This document shows positions 13,304 to 24,312 of a stretch of 64,000 bases of DNA, piece by piece. The DNA is from Liolophura sinensis (taxonomy: Eukaryota > Mollusca > Polyplacophora > Chitonida > Chitonidae). The notes beneath the pieces were generated by a model. That model was not told where the DNA came from. It worked only from the letters and a program-made list of their open reading frames with translations, and did no database searches. Each line of letters begins with the position of its first letter. Within the stretch, counting starts at the first letter, position 1. The position numbers and the translations under genes are program-made. Location of the stretch: contig NC_088304.1 of assembly GCF_032854445.1 (NCBI RefSeq), forward strand, positions 12,781,704-12,845,703. Direction: 5' to 3'.

Positions 13304-14238
13304 TATATTATCTGGGGACCTTATTATACTTGTATTGCTCATAGGTTCTCGCGTTACGAGCTTAATTCCAGCGAACGGTCTGGCAGAACTACTGAAAAGT
13401 TCCGAGTGGTTTTTGAACAACTGAACACGGAAAAAAACCCAAAACAAAAACGGACATATATTTTCTTCATCTTTGAAGTCATAAAGGTTCTAATTTGATC
13501 GTGCCATGGCCGGATGGAATCTAGAAGGGCTCGGTTAAATGTCGATTATTTGTTAAGTATCTTTGTAGGATTCGAGAGCTTAGTTTTTGAAGTGTGGTTG
13601 ACGCACATTTTGAAGAATTTGTGTCTCGTAAGAGGCGTACGCAACGTCGATCAGCGATACGTCTGGAGCAAACAATCTTAACAAAAGGGGCCTGTCAACC
13701 GCCAAATTCAGACGTTATTTGAATATGTCAACCACCAGAAAAAACTTTTAAAATCTAGATCATTCGACTCACTAGTATTTACATAAAATGTTTGCTTATT
13801 CCTTTCCTTTGCAATCAATATATACAAGTCGCTGTCATTTAAACCTGGGTTTGGAGTATTATCATTGGGTAAGTGTTCGTTAACGAGGTGCTTTACTTTA
13901 TCCTATTGCCCAATAAAATTACATTTTGACTTGTTGAAGAAAAGTAGGAGACTAAAGCGCAAACAATGTCACACGAAGAATTCAATACATATTGAGCGTT
14001 AGTGCGTAAGCAAAGTCATCTCTTTGTCCCTCTTATGTCTAGACTGAAAGTAAGTGTACACTCTAAAAACGTTGACAGAATAGTTCATTTCGGGAGGTAA
14101 TGGTAGAATAAGTTATGCTCTTGTTGCACACCTACAAATCCTAAATTTTATATATGCTCTGTTATTCCAGCAAAATGTGTAACACAGTATTATGCGGCAG
14201 TATATTCCAGCATCACTCAAAAAACTTAATATGAACCG
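13304..14238. other. No recognised gene
   Basis: Unassigned AT-rich DNA. 14049-14215 weakly resembles the MITE-like repeat at 18838-19080 (for example CTCTGTTATTCCAGCA). Confidence 0.35.
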
Positions 14239-14522
14239 CTTTGGGTGGCCTAGTACTTAATGCGTCCGCCTCGGGGTCGGAGACGCGGGATCAAAACCGT
14301 GTCGAGTCACACCAGACTTTAAAAATGGTACATGTTTTAGCAAGGGGTTGGAGCGAGGAAACAGGACTGGTTGGTCCTGTGCCAGTATAATGTGACTGGG
14401 TGGGGTGTCATGTCTGGTGTCTTCGACATGATACTTCAGTGGCGGCCAGTACTTTGGCGGCATGGACTCACCCTGCTACAAGAAGACACAGTATTTGTGT
14501 ACAGACAACTCGTCGTTATATA
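14239..14522 (+). mobile_element. SINE-C copy
   Basis: The tRNA-like head (GGTGGCCTAGTACTTAATGC, then GGATCAAAACC) is followed by AGGAAACAGGACTGGTTGG, GGTGTCATGTCTGGTGTC and AAGACACAGTATTTGTGTAC. Two other copies of this body occur in the window. Confidence 0.75.
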
Positions 14523-16362
14523 AGTAAAAAATTGTTAAGCACGTAGTAAAGCTCCAAGCATACATACATATATACATATATATCATATTATATTAAATTT
14601 AACAGATTAGTTTTTACAGTGTATCGTACGATCTGTTACAAAAGAAAGCAAGGTCTATACGCATTGTCTTATAGTACCATGAATGGCACTTCTATCATAC
14701 GCAGAAATATTGACCTTGATGGCATGTATGCTTCGGTAAAGCAAGACACTTGCCTTTATAAGCCGCTTGCTTTCATTTAGTCTGGGTTGAATGTATCTAT
14801 ATTAGACCAAGCGTTCGATTTGTTACACAACAGTTCAAGGTCTAAAAGCGTTGTTCGGTATTACATCATGAGCGGCACTTATTTCTTAAGTAGAAATATT
14901 GACTTATATGTGTCTTGTATATATAACTCTATAAAATGGGCACTTGCTTCTCTGAGACAATTACTTTGGGTAAATTTGTAACGAATAAGACTGAACCAAA
15001 TTAAACTTAGAATAAATTTTAAATGACTGTCTGGAATCCACCAACAGAGTCACTGGTGCATAAAAAATGCAGTGATGTTGACTGCAATTTATTAAACGTC
15101 TCTGGTCTAGAAATACTCCAACTGCCGTGTTGTCATCACATTTAACATACAATAACATTAAAATCTATAGCTATGATGATGTTATACCGCTATCACTTTA
15201 GCACTTATGATTGAGGGAAGGCAATTAACATGTTCGTTTAGCACTTTTTATCGTGTTTAAATTGATAAGGTGTTAATGATGATAAGCAAATATTCTAATT
15301 TAACAGTATCTGGTGTCAAATAAACATTTTTACGTGTTGTGCTTTGCATTTTAAAATTTGTCATCAAAATTACGTTACAACATGCAAACAATGATCACGT
15401 GAAGTAATATTCTAAGATTTTTACACTCATATTTTACAACATTTAGCATATTGTATAATTTTAACGCTGAAAAAATGTTAACATTTGCCTATCAAGAGAA
15501 TGGAATTCTGTATAAAAAGTAAAATTGGCGAAATGCATTGATCGTGAGATGAGTGTTACTGTATGTTCATTGTGGGGACAACACAGCATTTTGAATAAAT
15601 CTAGACCCGTGACCTCTAATAAATTGCAATTTTCATCACTGCATTCTTCTTAACTAATTATGCTTAAACGTGGATTCTGCTACCACATCTTTTCAGCTGA
15701 CAATGTTAAAAAAATAATGACAAGATATTGTGACATACTGTAAATGATTGTAAAACAAATAAAAAAACAAAACAGAAGAAAAAGAATTCGGCACTGTGGA
15801 TCGTCAATACAAATTCGAGGCAGAAGGTCTGCAACCAGATAACAAAGTCATGTTTGGGATTCCAGTAGATAACATTTGCTGAGATCTTCACATGGTTATC
15901 CAGAACTCTCCGGACCTATTACCCCGTTGTACCACAATACCCACACAATAATCAAATGTGAGTAAGGAAGAAGCAAAGGAGTTTTATTAAAGCCGGGGTA
16001 TTTACATACGTGGGAGAGAAAAGGGTGGCTAATTAAAATCAGCAACACAATGGTAACATTATAACAGAATTGTTACAATGGTAACAATATAACAGAATTG
16101 TCCATGTGGCAAACATCCAATGGTTTGCGTATTTGCTATGGTATACATGGTATGTATACATGCTCATGGTGAAGAACAGTACAGAGTCCACTTCATATAG
16201 TTTCAACGTTATATGTGTATATAGGTACAGGCCATTAATATTTTTATTTGTTTGATTTGCCGCAACTAAGGGCGCTGTAACAACGGAGTACTGCAATTAT
16301 AAACATAGAGATACTGCACCACAGACGCAGTACCGCGCTCTAACAGAAGGTATATATGCATG
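14523..16362. other. No recognised gene
   Basis: Strongly AT-rich. The sequence ATATTGACCTTGATGGCATG near 14709 partly recurs near 14899, suggesting a weak local duplication (about 14620-14760 and 14810-14950). No coding signal was seen. Confidence 0.35.
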
Positions 16363-16706
16363 CTTGGGTATTACGTCGTACTAAGCAATTCTTCTGTCAT
16401 GTGACGACGAGCAGTCATTGGGTGTGTGTACATGTACTGTGTCTTCTTGTGGTAGGGCGAGCCCATGCCGCCAAAGTGCTACCGCTGCTGGAGTATCATG
16501 CCGAAGACACCAGACATGACACCCCATCCAGACACATAATACTGACATAGGGCCAAACAGTCCTGTTTCCTTGCTCAAGCCTCTCAGTCAGAGCGTCAAT
16601 CGAAGCAACAGCAAGTACCATTTTCAAAATCTTCGGTATGACCCGACCCAGGTTTGATGCCAGAGATTCCCAACTTCGAGGCGCTCTATCTATTAGGCCC
16701 CCGAAG
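16363..16706 (-). mobile_element. SINE-C copy, reverse orientation
   Basis: In reverse it shows GACACCAGACATGACACC, GGGCCAAACAGTCCTGTTTC and a head ending in TAGGCCCCCGAAGC. It is the longest SINE-C copy here, at about 344 bp. Confidence 0.75.
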
Positions 16707-17127
16707 CAGTCATGCTGTAACAGAAGACTGCTGTCATTGTGAATATTGAGTTACTGTAATGCAGATGTTCATTTGTGTTCAGTTACCGTGCGGTATCAGC
16801 GGGGTTTTGCTGTGAATCACACCAACTGGATTTCACTCGGTAATTAGCTTAAAAGTCAATACACAAAAGAACTTAATTTTCTTGAATGTCATTTTTCAAC
16901 AAGAATAAAATAACTGCTAGTTACAATTTACTGTGTATAGCATTGTACAATTGTTTTCGCCTTTCCGGCTATCACATCTATGTATTATAGGCCAAGAATA
17001 GATGATCGTACAGTTTTTCACGTGTTTATATTGCAATAAAAAATCTTTCGTTGATGGATTTTTTTATGCAATACATATAACAGAGAAAATAGAAAAAGCG
17101 TTCTACGAAACACCTAGCTAGAAATTA

Positions 17128-17176
17128 CCCCCCCCCCCCCCCCCACCACCACCACACACACACACCACCACCACGG
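17128..17176. repeat. Poly-C, CCA and CA low-complexity tract
   Basis: Seventeen C are followed by (ACC)n, (AC)n and (ACC)n. Confidence 0.95.
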
Positions 17177-17680
17177 CCCACGCACCAGACACACACATCC
17201 TCGCCCTAGAAAAAACAAACAAAATCCACAAATATTTTGTTTTCACAAGGTGTGATTGCAAACAGAGATGCCATATACACGTATAACAAATTGCTTCCGG
17301 GAATGGCAGTGGGAACATATGGATGTTTGCATGTCCCCTGGCAGGTATATGAACGAAGTAACAATTGTTGGGTTTGCCAGGTGCTCTAATGTTTTCTGTT
17401 CCGTGAGCTGAAAAACAATATAGGACAAAAAGAGTAATTTATCAGCTAGTCTGATTATTTATCGTGAATATTTCCACTAAATCAAACATCGTTAAAACGC
17501 ATTTGTACAGACATCAATCATATATACAGATAAAGTACACAGATTTTCTTTTTCTGATATTTGCACATCATAGGAAATGGAATACAAATCCAATGTGACA
17601 TACTTGCCATAACTGAGCTAGTAATGGCCATACCTAATGACCCCTGTTTAGAGCGCTGGCTCTCTGTCACAAAAGATAGC

Positions 17681-18145
17681 TTCGGTGGCCTAATGATTAA
17701 TGCGTCCCCCTCGATGTCGGGAGACCTGGTATCAAACCCCAAATGGTACATGTATGTAAGCCCCTATGTATGCTTGGAGTTTAATGAGGAGTCATTAGGT
17801 GTGTGAAGACTGTGTTTTCTTATGGCAGGGCGAGTCAATGCACCAAAGGGCCGCCTCTACAGGGTTCTGTCACATTATACCGACACCAGTCCAACCAGTC
17901 ACGACTTCGAGACGGACGCTCTCTGCAATAGGCCACCTAAGCGGCCAGTGTTACTTGCTGCTGCCTTGCCTGGCTATCAACACTGACAGATTAGAGAAAG
18001 GAAACAGGACTGGTTGGCCCTGTTTAAGTATAATGTGACTGGGCGGTGTGTCATGTCTGGTGTCTTTGGAATGATACTCCAGTGGCAGCCGTAACGTGGC
18101 GGCATTGTCTCGCCGTGCCACTAGAACACACTGTATATGTACACA
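17681..18145. mobile_element. Composite of SINE-C segments in both orientations
   Basis: A plus-strand SINE-C head (17681-17752, GGTGGCCTAATGATTAATGC) is followed by reverse-oriented SINE-C tail sequence (about 17790-17900). A plus-strand body then resumes near 17995 (AAAGGAAACAGGACTGGTTG) and runs to the 3' end. One copy inserted inside another, or an inversion, would explain it. Confidence 0.6.
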
Positions 18146-18837
18146 AACCTAATGTGGATTTGGTCCCAAAATCGGAGCAATTTAATATTTCTGTTTTTTC
18201 AATACCCACTAGGGAATATAATTGTGTGTATTTTAGGGTAGAGTCTTTCTTCGCTGCCAAGCATGTGGCCATTTACAGATACATGTCATTAGAATACTGG
18301 AAACTGCCTAAACGTCTTAAAGTCTACGTATTACCTTTCCTATACGTGAAAATCAATGATAAACCAACTTTAAGATAAACATGCAATATAAGAAACAGTG
18401 GTATATGTAAAAAAAATGTTTGAGAAACTACCTGCTCGTCTGATTATCTTGCCTCATCTAATTGCATATTCTTCACTTCATCGTTTAACTTCTTTTGTTA
18501 AGAATGAAACTGCGCAATATAGTTCGATACACACTGCATATGTCAAAGACGATTGAGGAGAAAAACAATCGACAATGGTGAAAGGCAAAGAGAACGATTG
18601 TTACAACCACTGGTTGAAACTGCATTTCTCTGAACTGAAAAAAATGATATCCCGTTATACAGGTCGATAATCTTCATGGTTCTAAGGAAAGAGACGCCTT
18701 TGTGTGCTTTTCTTAAGCGTAAAACAAATATGTACTAATGCTCGGAGCATTATCACAAAATGCCAGCTGAAAATCGAAAATGTCATGAAGAAAGGGTATT
18801 GAGTTGTCAAGACCGCCCGTCTCACTCTCTCTCTCTC
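18146..18837. other. No recognised gene
   Basis: AT-rich unassigned DNA ending in a short CT run (18822-18837). Confidence 0.4.
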
Positions 18838-19080
18838 CAAAAAATAATCTGTTCAACTTAACAGAAAGTCTGTTATCTGAGTGATGCCAGAATGTATTCT
18901 GTTATTTCAGCAGATTATTCTGTTAAACATAGCACGCCTATTCTATTAATTGAACACAAAGATTCTGTTAGACTAACAGAATATTGTGTTGAATGTAACA
19001 CAGTTATGTAATATTAACAGAAAACATTCTAGCGTCTCTCAGAAAACAGATTTGTGTCAAAATTAACAGATTATTTTTTG
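18838..19080. mobile_element. MITE-like element with 16-bp terminal inverted repeats
   Basis: CAAAAAATAATCTGTT at 18838-18853 is repeated exactly in reverse complement at 19065-19080. The 243-bp interior has no open frame and many TTCTGTTA/TAACAGAA palindromes, including nine-base perfect arms around 18962-18982. Similarity to other copies continues beyond the right terminus, so the true element ends are uncertain. Confidence 0.55.
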
Positions 19081-19246
19081 AGTGCATTACACTACAAGGA
19101 TATCTTGTTGAATGGGAGACAAAATTCTAACACACCCCCAAAACTTGATAACTGAAAGGAATGGTGAGCAAAGTGTGCTCAAACTGACAATCTATACACA
19201 GTTGACGTCCTCGTCATGGACGCTGGGACGTTCGATTTCGCTAATA

Positions 19247-19300
19247 AAATGTGTGTGTGTGTGTGTTGGGGGGGGGGAGTGGGGGGGAGGCTGGGTTGTG
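19247..19300. repeat. GT run followed by G-rich tract
   Basis: A (TG)n run runs into a poly-G tract broken by AGT and AGG. Confidence 0.92.
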
Positions 19301-20448
19301 CGGTCAGGACGTCTGTTTTCTTCAAAATTTGACAGCTCACATTTTCCGATGATAAAAGCAAAATGAACTTACATATAATTATTTAGGTTCAGGTTTAACG
19401 GCGAGTTATTTAGCGTTAACGACTTCAAGTGGCCAATACGCACTTATCCCGTATGTATGATATAAAGAACAGGCGTCAAACAACAGGCATCTAGGTAGTG
19501 TATCTGGATAAGCGCAACATGGGCAACGATGTGTTTTTTCAACGTTCTCTTATTTGCAACCCATACAAAAAGCGGCGGATTGCACGTATTACAAGCAAGC
19601 GATGGGAGTGATCACCTTATTTGTGCTCGATGATGGCAGATATCTCCCGTGATGCAGGTATCGGTGACGCACAAAGCATTGTCTCGGTGACACTGCAGCC
19701 ACTGTTATGAGCCACACTGGTGTAGGGATGCAGGGAGTAATGTTCGTAACCGGCCACCGGAACTGGACTCCTCAGGAGTCACATAAAGCTACAGGCTGTC
19801 TGGAGAACAAAGCCGCTCTTAGAGCAGTGTTTTACACTCAACCGTTTTTTCAGTCGTTCGATGTTTCTGTGACTCGTGTATATGCGCTCCTGGCTCCTCA
19901 CTTACCGTCACCCAGACAAAAAGTGTGACCCATGTTAGAGAAGTTAACCTGCCAAAATCGGCTCTACAGAATCATCAAGTTCTTGGCAACGCTACCATCT
20001 CAGGAAGCACCTTTCATTTAAGCTTAATCTGAATCTACAACTTTCTCCAGGAAATAAATCACCCACTTCTGAGAGTTTTTTTTTTATTAGTTTGACTTAA
20101 AATCATCATTCAGCTGTCGTCGCAAAACTGTTATGTTCACATTTAGAACTCTGACTGACATGGAGAGGTGCTGGCTGGAAATGTGCATTTATTGGTCAAT
20201 AACTGTCACGTGCCTCGCTCTGACTGGATGATTTATTTTCCGCCCATTTAATTGGAATGGACTTGTCCGGAATTTTTATTTTTTTCCCTCTAATGATTCC
20301 ATTATTTTATAATGATATGTTAGAATAGAAATAAAACGCAGTTTTTCATGCTCAAATCACAAAGATATTGCACAGCAGACGGGAGTTGTCCACTGTGTGC
20401 GAATGAGGGACTACAGGTAAACTGCGTTTTCTTTCTTAATTATTTTAT
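19301..20448. other. No recognised gene
   Basis: Unassigned DNA. Short open frames only, with no family motif recognised. Confidence 0.4.
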
Positions 20449-20625
20449 AACAGAATACATTGTAGCTCAGAAAACAGACTTTCTGTCAAAATGGACAGAT
20501 TATTTTTCAGTGTATTACACTAGAAGCACATCTTGTTGAATGTGGCACAATATTTTTTATAAGCCAATACATTATAGCTCAGAAAACAGACTTTCTGTTA
20601 AAATGAACAGGTTATTTTTTTATTT
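20449..20625. repeat. Two partial copies of the 18838-19080 repeat
   Basis: AGCTCAGAAAACAGACTTTC occurs twice about 110 bases apart (near 20464 and 20575). Each is followed by a GTCAAAATGGACAGATTATT-type end. Both match the right half of the MITE-like element, together with CATCTTGTTGAATG beyond it. Confidence 0.65.
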
Positions 20626-20934
20626 ATTTATTTTTTTTTTTAGTTCATGTTCTCGTCTGTGTTCCAATTATACAAACTGATGCAATAAGTTCCGCCATTG
20701 TGTGATAACGGTTGATTTGGAATTGACTCCTACTATCATCGACGCAAAAGGAGTCTAAACTTGTTTTACCAAGGTAGCCTTTATGTCTGCGATACGTGTG
20801 GTTTCAACTAATACCTGCGGAGGTATGTATACATGTAGATTACATATCGGAGGTGTGCCTGTCTTATTATCTTGCACTCAGTTCAAGGTGGAGAGAACAT
20901 AAAAAATACAAAAAAGTTCGGATGCAAGACTGTG

Positions 20935-21110
20935 AAAAGTTAGTCGTAAATGTGGTGCTCAATATTTTTTTCGATTTTTCTTTAAAGAGATAGAGACACT
21001 TGAAAATAATTTTGTATGGTGGATATTTGAGATCACCTCGTGGAATATGTAGTCTTTGAGTAACAATGTAATAAAGGAGGATGTGACACATGTTTAACAA
21101 ACATATTTAG
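20935..21110 (-). repeat. Foldback-family copy
   Basis: GTGAAAAGTTAGTCG, TCAATATTTTTTTCG and TTTTTCTTTAAAGAGA match an arm of the 6517-7256 element. The following bases match its interior in reverse orientation (TGAAAATAATTTTG, GTAATAAAGGAGGATGTG). Confidence 0.55.
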
Positions 21111-22984
21111 ACCAAAATTTGGTCTTTTGCGCTAACAAATGTGTTTAACCTTGATTTTGATCATACTTGAGTTTTTAACATATTCATGAATATCATTATC
21201 ATTCATATTAAATGCACAAATCGACAAAAATGTTAAAAAGCATATTTGTAAATATGTTTCATATGATTTTGGCAGCATTTTAATTTTTATCTTCTCCTTT
21301 AAGTAAACGGCTCATGTTAAAAAAATCGACTGTCTGATCGACCAAGATAGAACAACCGACTTATGTGTAACTTCTAGGTTCTGTCCACGTACCTAGTTCC
21401 ACAGATTGTAACATCCAAAAGAACTGAATCTAGATCCCATTATGCTGACCCAGATTGTGCCGTCACAGCTGTACAACAGATGCTCAAGATATCCAACAAT
21501 TTCGCTTGTGCTTCTTACTTAAGAGAGCAGACCAAGACAAACCGTTGAATAACAGTAGCAATTTTCGCTTAGACCACTGAGATACATTCAGTGTACAGTG
21601 TAAGTCTCTGTGTGAAACGCTAAGACGTTCAAGGAAAGCAACGTCATGCTGACAAGGTAATTTCACACTTTGAGAAGGCAATAGACAACATTCTCGCCAT
21701 AACCGGTGAGAAAGATAGAGTAAATGTAAAAGGGGAAATATGCCTTACTCTTGTCACCATCGTTGCAATGATTTAAATAGATTGATCAATGCAAATTTGT
21801 TTCAATTTCGTGAATAACTGCTAAAAGTAATTGCAGTTAATAATTAATTATGTCGTAATCATGCAATGTATGAGATATGACGTTACGTAGCCACACTATT
21901 TTTTCTTGCCTTGCGCTTTCACAATCTAACCCATCAGCTACTGACGGCATTCCCATGGGAAATGTTGTCATAATATATGATACATGAAATTAAATGGAAC
22001 GAAAACGAAAACATTGAATAAGAATGAATAGAAGAAACATTAAAACTATGTCTAAAAATACCAGTGCTCTTATTATTTTTATTATTTGTTTACCATGGAA
22101 ATAAATTTAGTTAGATTCTGTATTGTAAGGTTGGCTTTATGGACCATATCAATAATGTATATCGCCTCTGACGTCACTTCCACTTTTCTTAGCCATAATG
22201 TAGCTATGTGATGTCAGGCGCGTTTTTTAGTACACTATGGCACGCAGTGTATCACCACAAGAATCTTATGGACACTTGAATCTTTTTCAATTTCGGTAGT
22301 ATTTTTCCTTATTCTCACTTCATGACTTCATATTTATGCAGTCTTTTCGCTTAGCAGTGTGTTTAAAGGAAAAGGCCAGTAACCTCAAGGCAAATTCCTG
22401 GTTATCGCGTTCTAGTCTCAGACACACAAGCTGATTGCGTTTTGTTTAAACACCCAGTCTTTCAGTCTTCCAACGGGTTTGGTATAAGCCAGGCAGGGCT
22501 GTTCTATCCCTAACCGTTGGTGAGTAGTTTGAAATTACTATTAAATACAATCACTGCTTCCAACACAAACGTTCCTTGACCAAAGAGACTAAAGTGCTCG
22601 AATCCTGGTTTCTTCTGATTCCGCTGTGGCTGGAATTGGCGATATTTTTCATGAACACGACGGGAGATTACACCGTGTTTATGCGGTTACCATCAGAAAC
22701 ATAATATGACTGCAGTCATATCAGTAAATATTCTTCAGTACGGCTTAAAATCTCAATGACTCAATCAATTAATGTACCAACCCTCTGCTCGATGGTGCTG
22801 GTAATTGTGCGACACTGTGCAGTACTCGCACGGTAAGGCATCGTTCAGGACTATTCTTTTTTATGGTATCTTGCGTTTTCACAAAGAACATTGCCAGACA
22901 TTCAGAAGAAGAATCCATAAACATGATAAAAACTTTATTGATTCTCTTTCAGAATTTCTGACACGGTTCTTTGTGAAAATGATA
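21111..22984. other. No recognised gene; SINE-A 3' relic at 22700-22775
   Basis: Around 22720 TCAGTAAATATTCTTCAGTA followed by CGGCTTAAAATCTC is a diverged SINE-A 3' end. The remainder is unassigned. Confidence 0.4.
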
Positions 22985-23190
22985 AAAATTTCAGATCAAA
23001 AGTGTAAAAAGTTATTAAAAAAAATTTTTTTTAGATGTTTTCTTCCCAGAATTTACTAGACACAGACCACATCCTTAATTAGGAGATTATTATACAAAAA
23101 CAATATACAGTAAATCTTATTTTCAAATGTCTTTTCTTCTTAAAGAAACATTTTACGATGGGTAATATGAATGCTTTAATTTAAGCAGAA
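22985..23190. repeat. Foldback-family copy
   Basis: AAATTTCAGATCAAAAGTGT matches an arm of the element at 6517-7256. TTTACTAGACACAGACCACA and CTTATTTTCAAATGTC match that element's interior (TTTACTGGACATGAGTCATA, TATTTTCAAATGTC). Confidence 0.55.
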
Positions 23191-23459
23191 CCTTTTACTC
23201 CAAATTGAACTATTAATGTTAATAGGACTGTGATGAATAACGTCTAATCGAGAATGTACAACAGGTTTAAATAGTTGTGTGTGATGGGGGTGGGGTAAGT
23301 AGAGTTGGGGATAATGGTGTAAGTGGGCTTTGACCACCTTCTCCAGCTTACCATGACGAAATTGTCCGGATTACGAAATATATATACCTATATCTGCCAT
23401 CATAATCATTATCATCATCAGGGAAAACATCTGTATGTATTGAAAATTCTGACTGAAGA

Positions 23460-23530
23460 GAGACGTACTCGAACTCGTGCCTGAGGGGTAACTTGAGTCA
23501 CCGCTCTACCAACTGATCTACCACTCCCGA
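23460..23530 (-). repeat. tRNA-like sequence, probably a SINE head
   Basis: On the minus strand AGATCAGTTGGTAGAGCGG matches a tRNA D arm/A box and GAGTTCGAGTACG a T loop/B box. The acceptor stem does not pair and the anticodon loop is one base short. Confidence 0.45.
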
Positions 23531-23971
23531 CAGGAACAGTTCGTTTGTTAGAGTACTGTTATATTGGAGTATTCCCCGATGATGATAGCAGTTACTTTAG
23601 AAACACTGACCGAGATAAAAGTAAAAAAGTAAACCTTGCAGTAAAACCTTACGTGTCTACGTGGATAGTTGTTCACTGATTGTAAATGGACTCTATCAAG
23701 CCATCTAAGTGCATCTAGCTGGGTTACTCGGTAGAGGGGTGGGGTTAGACACAATAAGTCGTGAGTTCGATTTCTCTTGAATTTTCTTTGCTTTTACATG
23801 CTGTAAGAGGGTAATCTTTGGTTGCAACTGAACGCACGCATTTGATCTCCAATAAAACTGTAAATTTTCTTGTAAAATAACGATGAGAGCATTAAAGTCT
23901 GAATTACCAAACCATTGCGTTTTATAAAATAAAATCGTAAAATGCAACTGTTGTTCGCAAGTACGTAAAAT

Positions 23972-24043
23972 TGGGGACATCTGGGATCGAACCGGAAACC
24001 TCTCGATCTGCAGTCGAACGCTCTTTCACTAAAATATATCCCT
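23972..24043 (-). pseudogene. tRNA-Cys(GCA)-like sequence, probably a pseudogene
   Basis: The 72-nt minus-strand sequence has an intact anticodon arm (TTCGA, loop CTGCAGA with GCA, TCGAG). The T arm is TCCGG/TTCGATC/CCAGA with one mismatch. The acceptor stem pairs apart from an A-C terminal mismatch. The D stem has decayed to TTTT opposite GAGC, leaving one mismatch and two wobbles. This fits an old tRNA copy better than a working gene. No poly-T terminator follows immediately. Confidence 0.55.
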
Positions 24044-24127
24044 ATATGGACAATGTGATGTTAACAGCAACAGAAATATGAGACAACTGCTACGACAGAA
24101 AATTCAATATTGAATATGCAGCTCTCA

Positions 24128-24312
24128 CCCAAAATGACGTTTAATACAAACCATCAAAGAACTTAAAAGGTAGATAAAGGACTAACTTTAGGCGGACTCA
24201 TGCAAAGAGAAGCAGTTACCACATTCCACTGATGTATGGACCGCGTAAAGAATTTTCTAGGCGAATTAACGAGTACCCAAATCGTGTCCCATGCTATAGC
24301 CTCTTTTAACCA
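24128..24312 (+). repeat. Dispersed unclassified repeat, copy 1
   Basis: It shares AATGACGTTTAATACAAAC, CATGCAAAGAGAAGCAGT, TAGGCGAATTAACGAGTA and CAAATCGTGTCCCATGCTA with a second copy at 40228-40412. No coding potential. Confidence 0.7.
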
